Source of the DNA: TMED88 sp964515335 | GTDB taxonomy: Bacteria > Myxococcota_A > UBA9160 > UBA4427 | NCBI GenBank assembly: GCA_964515335.1 | Contig: CAZETS010000009.1 | Span: 30,308-94,307, forward strand | Length of the DNA: 64,000 bases | Direction of reading: 5' to 3' | In this document: positions 24,935 to 33,497 of the stretch, piece by piece | Numbering within the stretch: the stretch's first letter is position 1 | Layout: each line of letters opens with the position of its first letter | Position numbers and translations under genes: made by a program | The notes under the pieces: model-generated | The model's database searches: none | Told to the model about the DNA's origin: nothing | Seen by the model: only the letters and a program-made list of their open reading frames with translations

Positions 24935-27166
24935 GTGATTCCCCGTCTCCTACCTCGGAGGCGACCCGACCCGCGCGCCAAGCCTCTGCGATCGATCACT
25001 CGTACGGGCGCATGGGGCCTGCTCCTGGCAGTCGCGGTCGTCGCGTCGGCTCCCGAAGCCTCGGGCACCTACGTGCCCCGCTCGGCCCGCATCGTGCGCA
25101 TCGACACGCCGCCCGAGATCGACGGCGTCCTCGACGACCCCGTGTGGTCCAGGATCGAGCCCCTCGGCGCGCTCGTGCAGGTCGACCCCGACGAGGGGGC
25201 CGCTCCCACCGAGCGCACCGAGATCCGCATCGCCTACGACGACGAGAATCTCTACGTCGGCGTACGGCTGTACGACCGCGACCCCTCGGCGCTGATCGCG
25301 AAGCAGATGGTCCTCGACACCAGCCTGTTCTCGGACGACCGCATCAACCTGATCTTCGACACCTTCAACGACCACCGCAACGGCTACTTCTTCCAGATCA
25401 ATCCCGCCGGCACGCGAAGCGACGCACTGCTCGAGAACAACGACGTCTTCCGCCGCGACTGGAACGGCATCTGGTACGCCGACGCCACCGTGGACGAGCA
25501 GGGCTGGTCGGCCGAGTTCGCGATTCCATTCCAGACGGTGTCGATGTCGCTTCGCGACGGGCGCTGGGGCTTCGAGGCCGAGCGGATCATTCGCCGCAAG
25601 AACGAGAAGGCACGCTGGGCGAACCCGTCCCGGAACCGCTCGGTCACCGACGTGGCCGGCATCGGCGAGCTGCTCGGTCTCCGCGACGTCGATGCGACCG
25701 GCGTCGACCTGGTCCCCAACGCCTCGCTCGGCCACGACTGGAATCGCTTCTTCGTGCCCGCCCTCGGCCGGGACATCGAGCGCAACGACGCGATCACCGA
25801 GCCCGGCGGCGACGTGTTCTGGAAGTTCCACCCTTCGGTCACGGTGGGAGTCACCGCCAACACGAACTTCCTCGAGTCGCCGCGCGACGACCTGCGCACC
25901 GAGCTGACACGGTTTCCTCCGTCCTTTCCGGAGCGCCGCGACTTCTTCCTCCAGGACGCCGGCATCTTCGAGTTCGGCGACCTCGCGGGAAACGGGATTC
26001 CCTTCTTCTCGCGCACGATCGGCCGGCAGAACGGCCAGCCCCTCGACATCGACGCGGGCCTGAAGCTGACCGGGCGGCTCGGCCGGCTCAGCTTCGGCGG
26101 TCTCGGAGTGACGATGCCCGCTCAGGACGGGCTGCCCCGCACCACCGTCGGCGTGGCGCGGGTGCAGCTGAACGTGCTCGGGGAGTCGGCGGTCGGCTTG
26201 ATCGGCACGTACGGCGACCCGCGCGGGCAGATCGACAACGGACTCGTGGGCGCCGACTTCCAGTACTTCAACAGCCGCCTCGACGGCGGCAACATCCTGC
26301 GCGGCTCCGCCTTCGTGATGAAGAGCTTCTCCGACCCGGGCGTCGGGGACGAGTTCGCGTACGGGGCGCGCATCGAATACCCCAACGATCGCTACAACGG
26401 GCGACTGGGCTACACCGGCATCGGCCAGGGCTTCGACCCCCGCCTGGGGTTCGCGAACCGTCGCGGCATCCACCAATTAGACGGATCGTTCCGGAAGCGC
26501 TGGCGACCGAACACCTGGCTGCGCACCGTCGACAGCGAGGTCGCGGTGAACGCGGTCTTCGACAGCGACCTCGATCTCGAGACGGCGGTGGTGACATGGA
26601 CGCCGGTCACGTTCACCAACCAATTCGGCGACAGCCTGCGATTCCAGTACTCGTTGAACGAGCAGCGCCTGTTGCGTAGGCCCTTCGAGGTGGACCAGGG
26701 CGTCTTCATTCCCCTCGGCGACTACACCTATCACCGAGGCGGCATCAAGCTCGCGACCGCGAGCTTCCGCCCGGTGCGGGTCGTCGGCGAGCTGATCTAC
26801 GGATCGTTCTACTCGGGCACGCTCTTCCAGGGCATCGTGGCGCTCGAGCTGCGGCCGAGCCGTTACTTCTTCGCGAGCGCCGAGTACGAGCAGGACGAGG
26901 GCCGCCTGCCCCAGGGCGACTTCACGAAGCGCCTCGCACGATTGCGCGTGAACCTGGCCTTGAACCCCCGCATCTCCTGGTCGAACACGCTCCAGTACGA
27001 GCGCTCGCGCCGCCTCATGGAGCTGTCGAGCATCTTCCGCTGGGAGATCGAGCCCGGCCGGAATCTATATCTCGTGGTCACCCAGCAGTGGCTCGAAGGC
27101 GGCGGGACGTTCAGGCCCTTCAGCGCCAGCCAGGTCGGCAAGCTCGTCTACACCTTCCGCTTCTAG
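24935..27166 (+). CDS. DUF5916-like outer-membrane protein with carbohydrate-binding family 9-like domain
   Basis: 743-residue exported protein. After a basic n-region and hydrophobic core (GLLLAVAVVASA) comes a family 9-like carbohydrate-binding module (about residues 50-240): PPEIDGVLDDPVWSRIEP, TEIRIAYDDENLYVGVRLYD and WSAEFAIPFQT are the hallmark strands. The rest resembles DUF5916 barrels (ERRDFFLQDAGIFEFG; SRTIGRQNGQPLDIDAGLKLTGRLG) and ends in LVYTFRF with a terminal aromatic residue, as in outer-membrane beta-barrels. Function unknown; binding or uptake of an oligosaccharide is plausible. The GTG at 24935 gives the best signal peptide; the frame is open further upstream. Confidence 0.8.
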   Translation: MIPRLLPRRRPDPRAKPLRSITRTGAWGLLLAVAVVASAPEASGTYVPRSARIVRIDTPPEIDGVLDDPVWSRIEPLGALVQVDPDEGAAPTERTEIRIAYDDENLYVGVRLYDRDPSALIAKQMVLDTSLFSDDRINLIFDTFNDHRNGYFFQINPAGTRSDALLENNDVFRRDWNGIWYADATVDEQGWSAEFAIPFQTVSMSLRDGRWGFEAERIIRRKNEKARWANPSRNRSVTDVAGIGELLGLRDVDATGVDLVPNASLGHDWNRFFVPALGRDIERNDAITEPGGDVFWKFHPSVTVGVTANTNFLESPRDDLRTELTRFPPSFPERRDFFLQDAGIFEFGDLAGNGIPFFSRTIGRQNGQPLDIDAGLKLTGRLGRLSFGGLGVTMPAQDGLPRTTVGVARVQLNVLGESAVGLIGTYGDPRGQIDNGLVGADFQYFNSRLDGGNILRGSAFVMKSFSDPGVGDEFAYGARIEYPNDRYNGRLGYTGIGQGFDPRLGFANRRGIHQLDGSFRKRWRPNTWLRTVDSEVAVNAVFDSDLDLETAVVTWTPVTFTNQFGDSLRFQYSLNEQRLLRRPFEVDQGVFIPLGDYTYHRGGIKLATASFRPVRVVGELIYGSFYSGTLFQGIVALELRPSRYFFASAEYEQDEGRLPQGDFTKRLARLRVNLALNPRISWSNTLQYERSRRLMELSSIFRWEIEPGRNLYLVVTQQWLEGGGTFRPFSASQVGKLVYTFRF

Positions 27167-27181
27167 GAGCCGCCATCCGGA

Positions 27182-27201
27182 GCCGGCCAGGCCTGGCCGG
27201 C
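27182..27201. terminator. 20-bp perfect palindrome downstream of the DUF5916-like gene
   Basis: GCCGGCCAGG followed by its exact reverse complement, starting 16 bases after the stop codon. It could form a strong transcript hairpin but lacks a following T-run, so it is a terminator or processing-site candidate only. Confidence 0.4.
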
Positions 27202-27350
27202 CACCCCGCCCCGCACCTCGGCCGGGGGCGGACCGCCGGGCCCGAGGATGACGACGCCACCCGCCCCGAACCGGCGCTACCCTACCCGCCCCGGACGAAG
27301 GCACACGACCGGCGCGCGACGAGGCGCCACGAAACGCAGAGGGTGGATCC

Positions 27351-27971
27351 ATGATCAAGCTTCACGGTTTGCGCATGAGCAACTACTACAGCCTCACCAA
27401 GGCGCTGCTGATCGAGAAGGATCTCGAGTTCGAGGAGGTCAAGGCTCCGCCGTCACAGGAAGAGGCGTACCTGGAGCGCTCGCCGATGGGCAAGATGCCG
27501 TCGATCGAGGTGGACGGCCGGTTCATGTCGGAGTCGCTAGCGATCTTCGCGTACGTCGAACGGCTGAAGCCCGATCCGCCCATGCTGCCGAGCGATCCCT
27601 TCGAGGCCGGCAAGACCCTGGAGCTGGCCTGCCACGCGAAGCTCGACATCGACCTCGTCGCCCGGCGCTGCCTGCCCGAGATGCTCTTCAACAAGCCGGT
27701 CAGCGACGAAACGAAGGCGGAGGTGAAGGCCGATCTCGCCAAGGGAGTGCGCGCGGTGTCGCGACTCGTCGCCGGCGATCCCTGGGCGGCCGGCTCGACG
27801 TTCACGATCGCCGACCTCTACATGTTCTACTGCTTCGGCCTCGCCGGCATGCTGGCCAAGAACGTGGTCGGCGTGGATCTGCTCGCCGGCCAGCCGGAGA
27901 TCGCCGCGCTGCTGGGACGCCTGGCCGAGCGACCGAGCATCGCGCGAGTCACCGCAGAGGCGGCGGGCTGA
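27351..27971 (+). CDS. Glutathione S-transferase family protein
   Basis: 206-residue cytosolic GST. The thioredoxin-like N-terminal domain has LHGLRMSNYYSLTKALLIEKDLEFE, SPMGKMPSIEVDG (cis-Pro loop) and ESLAIFAYVE (Ser for the glutathione gamma-glutamyl group). The helical C-terminal domain has the conserved N-capping/Asp motif in TFTIADLYMFYC. Likely conjugates or isomerises electrophiles with glutathione; substrate unknown. It faces the epimerase gene tail to tail. Confidence 0.9.
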   Translation: MIKLHGLRMSNYYSLTKALLIEKDLEFEEVKAPPSQEEAYLERSPMGKMPSIEVDGRFMSESLAIFAYVERLKPDPPMLPSDPFEAGKTLELACHAKLDIDLVARRCLPEMLFNKPVSDETKAEVKADLAKGVRAVSRLVAGDPWAAGSTFTIADLYMFYCFGLAGMLAKNVVGVDLLAGQPEIAALLGRLAERPSIARVTAEAAG

Positions 27972-27992
27972 GCTGCAGCCGGGAGCCGGCCT

Positions 27993-28991
27993 TCACTGCT
28001 CGCCGAGCCTGGGGACGGCGCTGGCCGGGAGCCGGCCCGCCTCGAGGTACCAGCGGAAGAGATCGCTCAGGGTCTCGACCGGCGGACGCCACGTGATGCC
28101 GAGCTCGGCCACCTGCTTCGAGTCTTCGATGCGCTGCCAGCGCGTGGCGATCTCGACGCCTTCCCCCGTCATGGGCATGGTGCGTCCAGTCAGTCGTCCC
28201 ACGACGTCGAGCGTTCGCGCGGCCCCGCGCAGCAGCCAGCCCGGCGCCGAGAATCGCGGGATGCGGGCGCCGGTCACCCGAGCAAGAAGATCCGTGAACT
28301 CGTCCCAGGTGAAGAAGTGGCCGGCGGCAATCACGCGCCCCCTCCGCCGCGACTCCAGCAGACGAACGATCAGCTGCGCCAGGTCGCGGACGTCGACCAT
28401 CTGGTTGCCGCCCGAACTCTTCGGCGTGCCGCGCAGGAAGGAGCGGTAGGCCTTCACCGATTCGCTGAATCCGGGATCCCCGGGCCCGACCACGCCGGGC
28501 GGATAGACGGTGGCGATGCAGGCGCCCTCTTCCTGCCGCGCCCGCACCCAGGCCTCCGCCCGTGCCTTCGACCGCCCGTAGCGGGTGCGGCTGTCGGCCG
28601 GAGGAGACGACTCGGTGGTCGGCCGGCCGGGCGTCAGGATCGCGGTGATGCTCGACACGTAGACGCACGGCAGCGAGCGCTCGACGGCGGCTCCCAGCAC
28701 GAGCTCGGTGCCTCGCACGTTGCCCTCGAAGTCGCTCGCAGCGGTCGTGACCGACACGCCCGCGGCCGCGTGGACGACCGCATCACAGCCCTCGATGGCG
28801 CGCGAGACTGCTCGGGCATCGGTCATGTCGCCGATCGCGAGGTCGGCGGCGCCGAGCCCGACGGGGCCGAGCACGCGCTCGCCCTTGGCGGGGTCGCGCA
28901 CGAAAGGGCGCACCGTGTGACCGGACTCAAACAGCGCTGCGACAGCGTGAAACCCGATGAAGCCCGTCGCTCCCGTTACCAGTACCCGCAC
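27993..28991 (-). CDS. NAD-dependent epimerase/dehydratase family protein
   Basis: 332-residue extended short-chain dehydrogenase. Rossmann motif VTGATGFIGFHAVAAL is at residues 5-20, catalytic Tyr-Lys is in TRYGRSKARAEAW with the Ser in VYVSSITAIL, and a C-terminal substrate region ends WYLEAGRLP. It resembles dihydroflavonol-4-reductase/3-beta-HSD-like members that act on ketones, sterols or isoprenoids. Start GTG at 28991 (RVLVTGATG follows). Downstream of, and on the same strand as, the selenoprotein candidate with an 85-base gap. Confidence 0.9.
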   Translation of the reverse strand: MRVLVTGATGFIGFHAVAALFESGHTVRPFVRDPAKGERVLGPVGLGAADLAIGDMTDARAVSRAIEGCDAVVHAAAGVSVTTAASDFEGNVRGTELVLGAAVERSLPCVYVSSITAILTPGRPTTESSPPADSRTRYGRSKARAEAWVRARQEEGACIATVYPPGVVGPGDPGFSESVKAYRSFLRGTPKSSGGNQMVDVRDLAQLIVRLLESRRRGRVIAAGHFFTWDEFTDLLARVTGARIPRFSAPGWLLRGAARTLDVVGRLTGRTMPMTGEGVEIATRWQRIEDSKQVAELGITWRPPVETLSDLFRWYLEAGRLPASAVPRLGEQ

Positions 28992-29076
28992 CGCCAACCT
29001 TCCGAACCGGGTTCTCGATGGTCGCCCGGCGGCCCGGACCGAACGGCCGCAGCGGCTCGGACCACCCTCGCCGGAG

Positions 29077-30207
29077 CTAGGGCGAAGGGACGTCCACGTG
29101 CTGGAACTCCCGTCCCAGCCAGCGCACCTTCGGAGTGATCCAGGCGATCCACACGGCCAGCGCAGCCGCAACCGCAAGGCTCGGGAGCCACGCAAAGGCG
29201 AGCACCCAGGCCGCGATGAAGGCGAGCAGGCGCACCCCGGCCACGATGACGCGACTGGCCGACCTGAAGCCGCGCGGGTTCAGGAACCAGCCGTTCGCGA
29301 CGAGCAGGGAGGCGAAGAGCGGCCACGGGAGCCCCCTCGAGTCGAGCGGCGGCGCGCTGTCGGGTGCGGCGTCGGCCGCGCCGTCCCCAGCCGCGAGGGC
29401 TTCGGACACCCTCGACCACACGTGCTCCGCGGTCGGCCGCTCGGTGGCGCCACCCATGTTGCTGTGCGTCGGCACGCCGCGCCAGCGATAGAGCACGCGT
29501 CCGTCGCGCCCGAGCGCCAGCACGCCCGGCTGGAAGTAGCCCTTCGGATGGGTCGGCGTCCAGTCGCCCGTGTCCCTGGCGCTCGCCCGCAGGAAATCCA
29601 GGCGCTGGTTCACGAAGAGGTCGACCCAGCCCTTGTCGCGACAGGCGCCGGAGACCTCGTGGTGGGGATCGCCGACCGTCTCGAAATCGAGACGCCAGTC
29701 GGTCGCCGCCCGGCCGGCCAACGACTGCGGCTCACTCGAGATCGCGTAGAGCTCGCCGCCCGCCGCTCGAATCTTCTCGACGACGCCGCCCTTCACGTAG
29801 CTCCGCAACTCGGAGCGACAGGGCGGTCACCAGTAGCCGCGGTAGAAGAGCAGCACCACGAAGGCATGGCGGCCCACGACCTGCTCGAGCCAGCCTCGCC
29901 TCGCCCCGGGCGGCGGATCGAGCTCGGCAGGAGGCGCGCCGCTCTGCGTCTGCGGCGAAGCGTCGTCGACGAGGGCGACGTCGAAGCCGCCTTCGTTCTG
30001 CGTGACGCGGAACGAGCGCTGCTCGCAGCGATCTCCCCCGCAGAGCACCAGTCGAAGCTCCCGCGCGCCCGGCGCCTCGAGGGCGGTCTCGGGGTCGACG
30101 ATCCCGGTCACCTCGAAGGGCAGCTCTTCGCGGCCGTTGAACCACGCGAGCGCGGCGTCGACCTCGGGCTGCAGCGCGGTGGGAATCGTCTCTCGAACGG
30201 TCGTCAC
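29077..30207 (-). CDS. Candidate selenoprotein: peroxiredoxin-like (AhpC/TSA-type) membrane protein with in-frame TGA (Sec127)
   Basis: Read as one 376-codon gene with TGA at 29829-29827 decoded as selenocysteine 127. Upstream of the TGA the frame ends VVLLFYRGYW; downstream, in the same frame, it continues PPCRSELRSYVKGG. This is the FYRGxWCPxC active site of peroxiredoxin-like thioredoxin-fold proteins with U in place of the first Cys, giving U-P-P-C. Layout: N-terminal acidic domain (1-95), thioredoxin fold (about 105-270, with later ELYAISSEP, YFQPGVLALGRDGRVLYRW and THSNMGGATERP), then membrane segments at about 318-358. A hairpin directly after the TGA fits a bacterial SECIS element. 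Start GTG at 30207 with AGGAGA 9 bases upstream. Expected role: membrane-tethered thiol/selenol peroxide reduction. Alternative: Cys codon mutated to stop (pseudogene). No sel genes are in the window. Confidence 0.8.
29786..29826 (-). promoter_or_regulatory. Bacterial SECIS-like hairpin immediately after the in-frame TGA
   Basis: On the gene strand the first 41 bases after TGA fold by eye into an outer 6-bp stem (CCGCCC with GGGCGG), a 4-base bulge on the 3' side, a 3-bp segment, one mismatch, a 6-bp inner stem (GCTCCG with CGGAGC) and a 5-base loop AGTTG. The loop starts 17 bases after the TGA and has G in its second position, matching the known bacterial SECIS consensus. Confidence 0.75.
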
Positions 30208-30336
30208 GGCCGGCTCTCCTCTGCGCGGCAAGCGTACCCGATCGCGGCCGGAGCTGGATCCACCGATCGCAGCCCGAAAGCCCGCCGCGCGTTGCCCGCC
30301 GGGAAGAGCGAGGCCCCGCGACACAACGACACGAGC

Positions 30337-30753
30337 CTACCGGTTGGCGGCGGGACCACTCAGCGCCGGCGTCTCGTCGTGGTGCTCGAGGATCTCCACC
30401 GTGTAGCCGTCCGGGTCGAGGACGAAGGCCGCGGTGACGGGCCAGTGCTCGAGGCGCTCGGGCGGCGTGACGGATTCGGCGCCCGCATCGATACAGCGCT
30501 GGTAGAGGCCCTCGCAGTCGTCGGTCTTCAGGTAGAGCTTCCAGAAGCCGTTGCCGTGCTCGATCGGCCCGGACTGGGCGTGATGACGGGCGAGCTGGAT
30601 GCGATTGCCGTCTTCACCGGCGAGCACCACCTCGGTGAATTCGTCGGTCTCGATGCGATGCGTGATCTCGAGCCCGAGCGCCTTCTCCCAGAACTGAAGC
30701 GACTTCTCGAGGTCGGTGACGTTGATGCAGTACTGGTCGATGCTGGTCTTCAT
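30337..30753 (-). CDS. VOC-family (glyoxalase I-like) protein
   Basis: 138-residue vicinal-oxygen-chelate protein with two beta-alpha-beta-beta-beta modules: DQYCINVTDLEKSLQFWEKALGLE and the second starting FWKLYLKTDDCEGLYQRCIDAG. Typical metal or substrate positions: LQFW, EVVLAGEDGNRIQLARH, and the last strand FVLDPDGYTVEILEHH with the C-terminal Glu ligand. Close in pattern to lactoylglutathione lyase, but several VOC subfamilies share it, so substrate is open. Start ATG at 30753. Confidence 0.88.
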   Translation of the reverse strand: MKTSIDQYCINVTDLEKSLQFWEKALGLEITHRIETDEFTEVVLAGEDGNRIQLARHHAQSGPIEHGNGFWKLYLKTDDCEGLYQRCIDAGAESVTPPERLEHWPVTAAFVLDPDGYTVEILEHHDETPALSGPAANR

Positions 30754-30817
30754 GGCCTCTCCGCGGTCTCTACGAAGACCAGAGGCTACCTCATGAACCC
30801 CGGTTCGAGCCTGGCCC

Positions 30818-30972
30818 ATGCGAGAAGACAGGAGGGACTTCCGCCAGCTCGGGATCGCGGACGAGTTGGAGGCGACGGGGGTCGGGCCGGACCGGACCGA
30901 GGTCATCACCCGCGCCGAGTCGATCGCGGGAAAGCAGATCGCGCGCATCTCGAAGTTCGGCTCGGCTCCCCA
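30818..30972 (+). pseudogene. Probable remnant of a FAD-dependent monooxygenase N-terminal region
   Basis: A short plus-strand frame reads DFRQLGIADELEATGVG and PDRTEVITRAESIAGKQIARI, then runs antisense into the ATP-grasp gene and stops at 31012. The text parallels the segment after the first Rossmann unit in PheA/TfdB-type FAD monooxygenases (xxLGIxDExxAxG ... SLAGxExxRI). Nearly every codon ends in G or C, as in the real genes here, although nothing else is encoded at this spot. No Rossmann motif precedes it and no C-terminal part follows, so it is a fragment. Similarity is judged from memory. Confidence 0.35.
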
Positions 30973-31938
30973 TCAGGCGCGGCCTCGGGCGAGTGCCACC
31001 TCCACGAGCTGACGCGTGAACCCGGCGTGACCCGATGGATCCAACGACAGGCAGAGATCCGCGCCCCCGTAGTCCTTCTCTTCGAAGTAGATCCCGCAGA
31101 GCGGGTTGATCTCCAGCATGTACGGCGTGCCGCAGGCAGCGACGCGCACGTCGCAGCGCGCGAAGCCCGCCCCACCCAGTGCCAGAAAGAAATTCGCGGC
31201 CTCGTCCCGCAGTCGCGCGTCGAGGGCGGGATCCGCGACGGGGGCGGCGGAGAGATTGCCGTGGTCGACCCACTTGAGGCGCTCGTGCTTGAAGCTCTCT
31301 CCTTCCGGGAAGCGGTACTGGACCGGCGTGTAGGTCGTGGGGCGCGTGGGCGCGCCCGGCGTCTCCGCGACGAGCACCGTGCACTCGTCGCCCTCGATGA
31401 ACTCCTCGACGAGGGCCGCGCCGTGGCGCGACAGCATCTTGCGCACCTGCCGCCGCAGACCGCTCTCGGTGCGAACGCGCGAGTGGCGGCTCAGGTCGAT
31501 GCTCGCGTAGCTGTGGTAGCACTTGACGATCATCGGGAAGCGCAGCCCCGCAAGCACCCGGTCGACGTCCGCTTCGTCGCGCACGACCCGGTGCTTCGGC
31601 GTCGCGATCCCGGCCTGCCGGCAAGCGAGCTTCATCTGCCGGCGGGTCGGATCGAAGTACGCGGAGGTCGGCCCGGTGAACGGCGCCCCGTGCTTCTCGA
31701 GGGTGCGAACGACGTCCACCCCGGGAAAGTCCCGGCCATCGCCGTCGCATAGATTGAAGTAGACGTCGAAGCGCTCGGCGATCAGCGCCTCGACGCGCTT
31801 CACCGACGACTCTCCCGCCGGCAGCACGGCGACACTCCAATCGTCGTCGGGCAGGAAGGGGCGCGGATCGCAGGGAAAATCGTCTTCGGGAAAGGACTCT
31901 GCGTCGAGATCCTGGTACGTGAGCAGGCAGATGCGCAC
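30973..31938 (-). CDS. ATP-grasp ligase, D-alanine-D-alanine ligase-like
   Basis: 321-residue ATP-grasp enzyme. Visible: pre-ATP-grasp domain with VYFNLCDGDGRDFPGVDVV and KHGAPFTGPTSAYFD, the ATP-binding segment RFPMIVKCYHSYASIDLS, EEFIEGDECTVLV, and the metal-binding C-terminal motif MLEINPLCGIYFE. The family joins a carboxylate to an amine or amino acid through an acyl-phosphate. The normal Ddl signature is only partly kept (the serine/glycine-rich loop is HSYASIDLS), so peptide or other dipeptide substrates are equally likely. Start GTG at 31938; divergent from the amidase. Confidence 0.85.
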   Translation of the reverse strand: MRICLLTYQDLDAESFPEDDFPCDPRPFLPDDDWSVAVLPAGESSVKRVEALIAERFDVYFNLCDGDGRDFPGVDVVRTLEKHGAPFTGPTSAYFDPTRRQMKLACRQAGIATPKHRVVRDEADVDRVLAGLRFPMIVKCYHSYASIDLSRHSRVRTESGLRRQVRKMLSRHGAALVEEFIEGDECTVLVAETPGAPTRPTTYTPVQYRFPEGESFKHERLKWVDHGNLSAAPVADPALDARLRDEAANFFLALGGAGFARCDVRVAACGTPYMLEINPLCGIYFEEKDYGGADLCLSLDPSGHAGFTRQLVEVALARGRA

Positions 31939-32003
31939 GGCGGGAGCCTAGCCGACCATCACGAGGGCCCGACCGGCACCGCCACCGCGCGAAGGAGTCA
32001 GCC

Positions 32004-33458
32004 ATGAACGACGAACTCTGCGACCGGACCGCCGTCGAACTCGCGGCGCTGATACGGTGCGGCGAGCTCTCGGCCCGTGAGCTGCTCGCCGCACACCTCC
32101 GGCGGATCGAGGCCGTCAACCCCGCCGTCAACGCAATCGTGACCCTGGTGCCCGAGATGGCCGAGAAGTCGGCGGCAGAGGCCGACGGGCGGCAGACCCG
32201 CGGCGAGTCGCTCGGGCCGCTCCACGGCCTGCCGATTGCCCACAAGGACATGGTGATGACAGCGGGCATCCGCTCGACGATGGGCTCGCCCCTGCTCGCC
32301 GACAACGTGCCCGGCGCCGACGACCTGCTCGTGACTCGGCTGCGCGACGCGGGCGCGATCCTGCTCGGCAAGACCAACGTGCCCGAGTTCGGCGCCGGCT
32401 CGCATACCTTCAATCCCGTCTTCGGCCCGACCCGGAACCCCTACGATCCGAGCCGTTCCTGCGGCGGAAGCAGCGGCGGAGCCGGGGTCGCGCTGGCGAC
32501 CGGCATGCTGCCCATCGCCGACGGCAGCGACCTCGCGGGCTCGCTCCGCAATCCGGGCAACTGGAACAACGTGGTCGGCTTCCGCCCGTCGCCGGGCCGC
32601 GTCCCGATGGTGCCAGCGAACCTCGGCTGGGAGTCGCTGGCCGTACTCGGCCCGATGGCGCGCACCGTGGAGGACGCCGCCCTGCTCTTCTCCGCCATGG
32701 CGGGACCGGACCCGCGCGCGCCGCTCTCGCTCGAGACGCGAGGCGAGCGCTTCGCCGAGCCCCTCGCGCGGGACTTTCGCGGCACGCGCATCGCCTTCGA
32801 CCCCGACCTGGGCGGGCTGCCGGTGGATCGCCGCGTCGCCGCGGTGATCGAGACGGCGATCCCGGTGCTCGAATCGATCGGGGCCGGCGTGGAGCCGTCG
32901 ACGATGGACTGGTCGGGGGCCGACCAGGCCTTCCAGACCCTGCGTGCCGCGATATTCGCCAGCTCGTTCGGAGGCCTGCCCGAGGCAACGCGAGATCGGC
33001 TGAAGGCCACCGTGCGGTGGAACGTCGAAAAGGGGCTCGCGCTCTCTGGGCGCGAGATCACCCGCGCGGAGAGGAAGCGGACGGCGCTCCACCAACGCCT
33101 CGCCTCGATGATGGAGGGAGTCGAGTTCCTCGTGCTCCCGGTCAACCAGGTGCCGCCCTTCGACATCGACATCGAGTACCCGGAAGAGATCGAGGGCGTC
33201 GCGATGCAGACCTACATCGACTGGATGAAGTCGGCCTACTTCGTGACGCTGACCGGCCACCCGGCGATCTCGGTGCCCTGCGGCTTCACGAACGACGGCC
33301 TCCCGGTCGGCCTGCAGATCGTCGGCCGGCAACACGACGACTTCGGCGTGCTGCAGCTCGCGTACGCGTTCCAGCAGGCGACCGAGCATTGGAGGCGCCG
33401 GCCGGACCGGGTCCTGCGAGCGGCCCGGGACACGGCGGGCGACGGGATGAGTTCGTGA
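32004..33458 (+). CDS. Amidase signature-family enzyme
   Basis: 484-residue amidase with the Ser-cisSer-Lys triad: Lys in GLPIAHKDMVMTAG, cis-Ser in SCGGSSGGAGVALATGM, and the nucleophile in DGSDLAGSLRNPG. Hydrolyses an amide bond; not GatA-like in context because no gatB or gatC is present. Start ATG at 32004 with AAGGAGT 6 bases upstream. It leads a plus-strand group with two alpha/beta hydrolases (39- and 8-base gaps), suggesting a small catabolic operon for an amide or ester. Confidence 0.93.
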   Translation: MNDELCDRTAVELAALIRCGELSARELLAAHLRRIEAVNPAVNAIVTLVPEMAEKSAAEADGRQTRGESLGPLHGLPIAHKDMVMTAGIRSTMGSPLLADNVPGADDLLVTRLRDAGAILLGKTNVPEFGAGSHTFNPVFGPTRNPYDPSRSCGGSSGGAGVALATGMLPIADGSDLAGSLRNPGNWNNVVGFRPSPGRVPMVPANLGWESLAVLGPMARTVEDAALLFSAMAGPDPRAPLSLETRGERFAEPLARDFRGTRIAFDPDLGGLPVDRRVAAVIETAIPVLESIGAGVEPSTMDWSGADQAFQTLRAAIFASSFGGLPEATRDRLKATVRWNVEKGLALSGREITRAERKRTALHQRLASMMEGVEFLVLPVNQVPPFDIDIEYPEEIEGVAMQTYIDWMKSAYFVTLTGHPAISVPCGFTNDGLPVGLQIVGRQHDDFGVLQLAYAFQQATEHWRRRPDRVLRAARDTAGDGMSS

Positions 33459-33497
33459 GATAGGCTCTGGGCCGCGAACCCGCCGAGGAGCCCCCGC

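Noticed and set aside
29077..30207. Two separate genes, 29827-30207 and 29077-29808
   Set aside because: Same frame, one TGA between them, and the join rebuilds a known active-site motif with a SECIS-like hairpin. The downstream piece has no ribosome-binding site of its own and would start mid-fold at a TTG.
30801..30814. tRNA (GGTTCGAGCC resembles a T arm)
   Set aside because: No acceptor stem, D arm or anticodon arm can be drawn around it.
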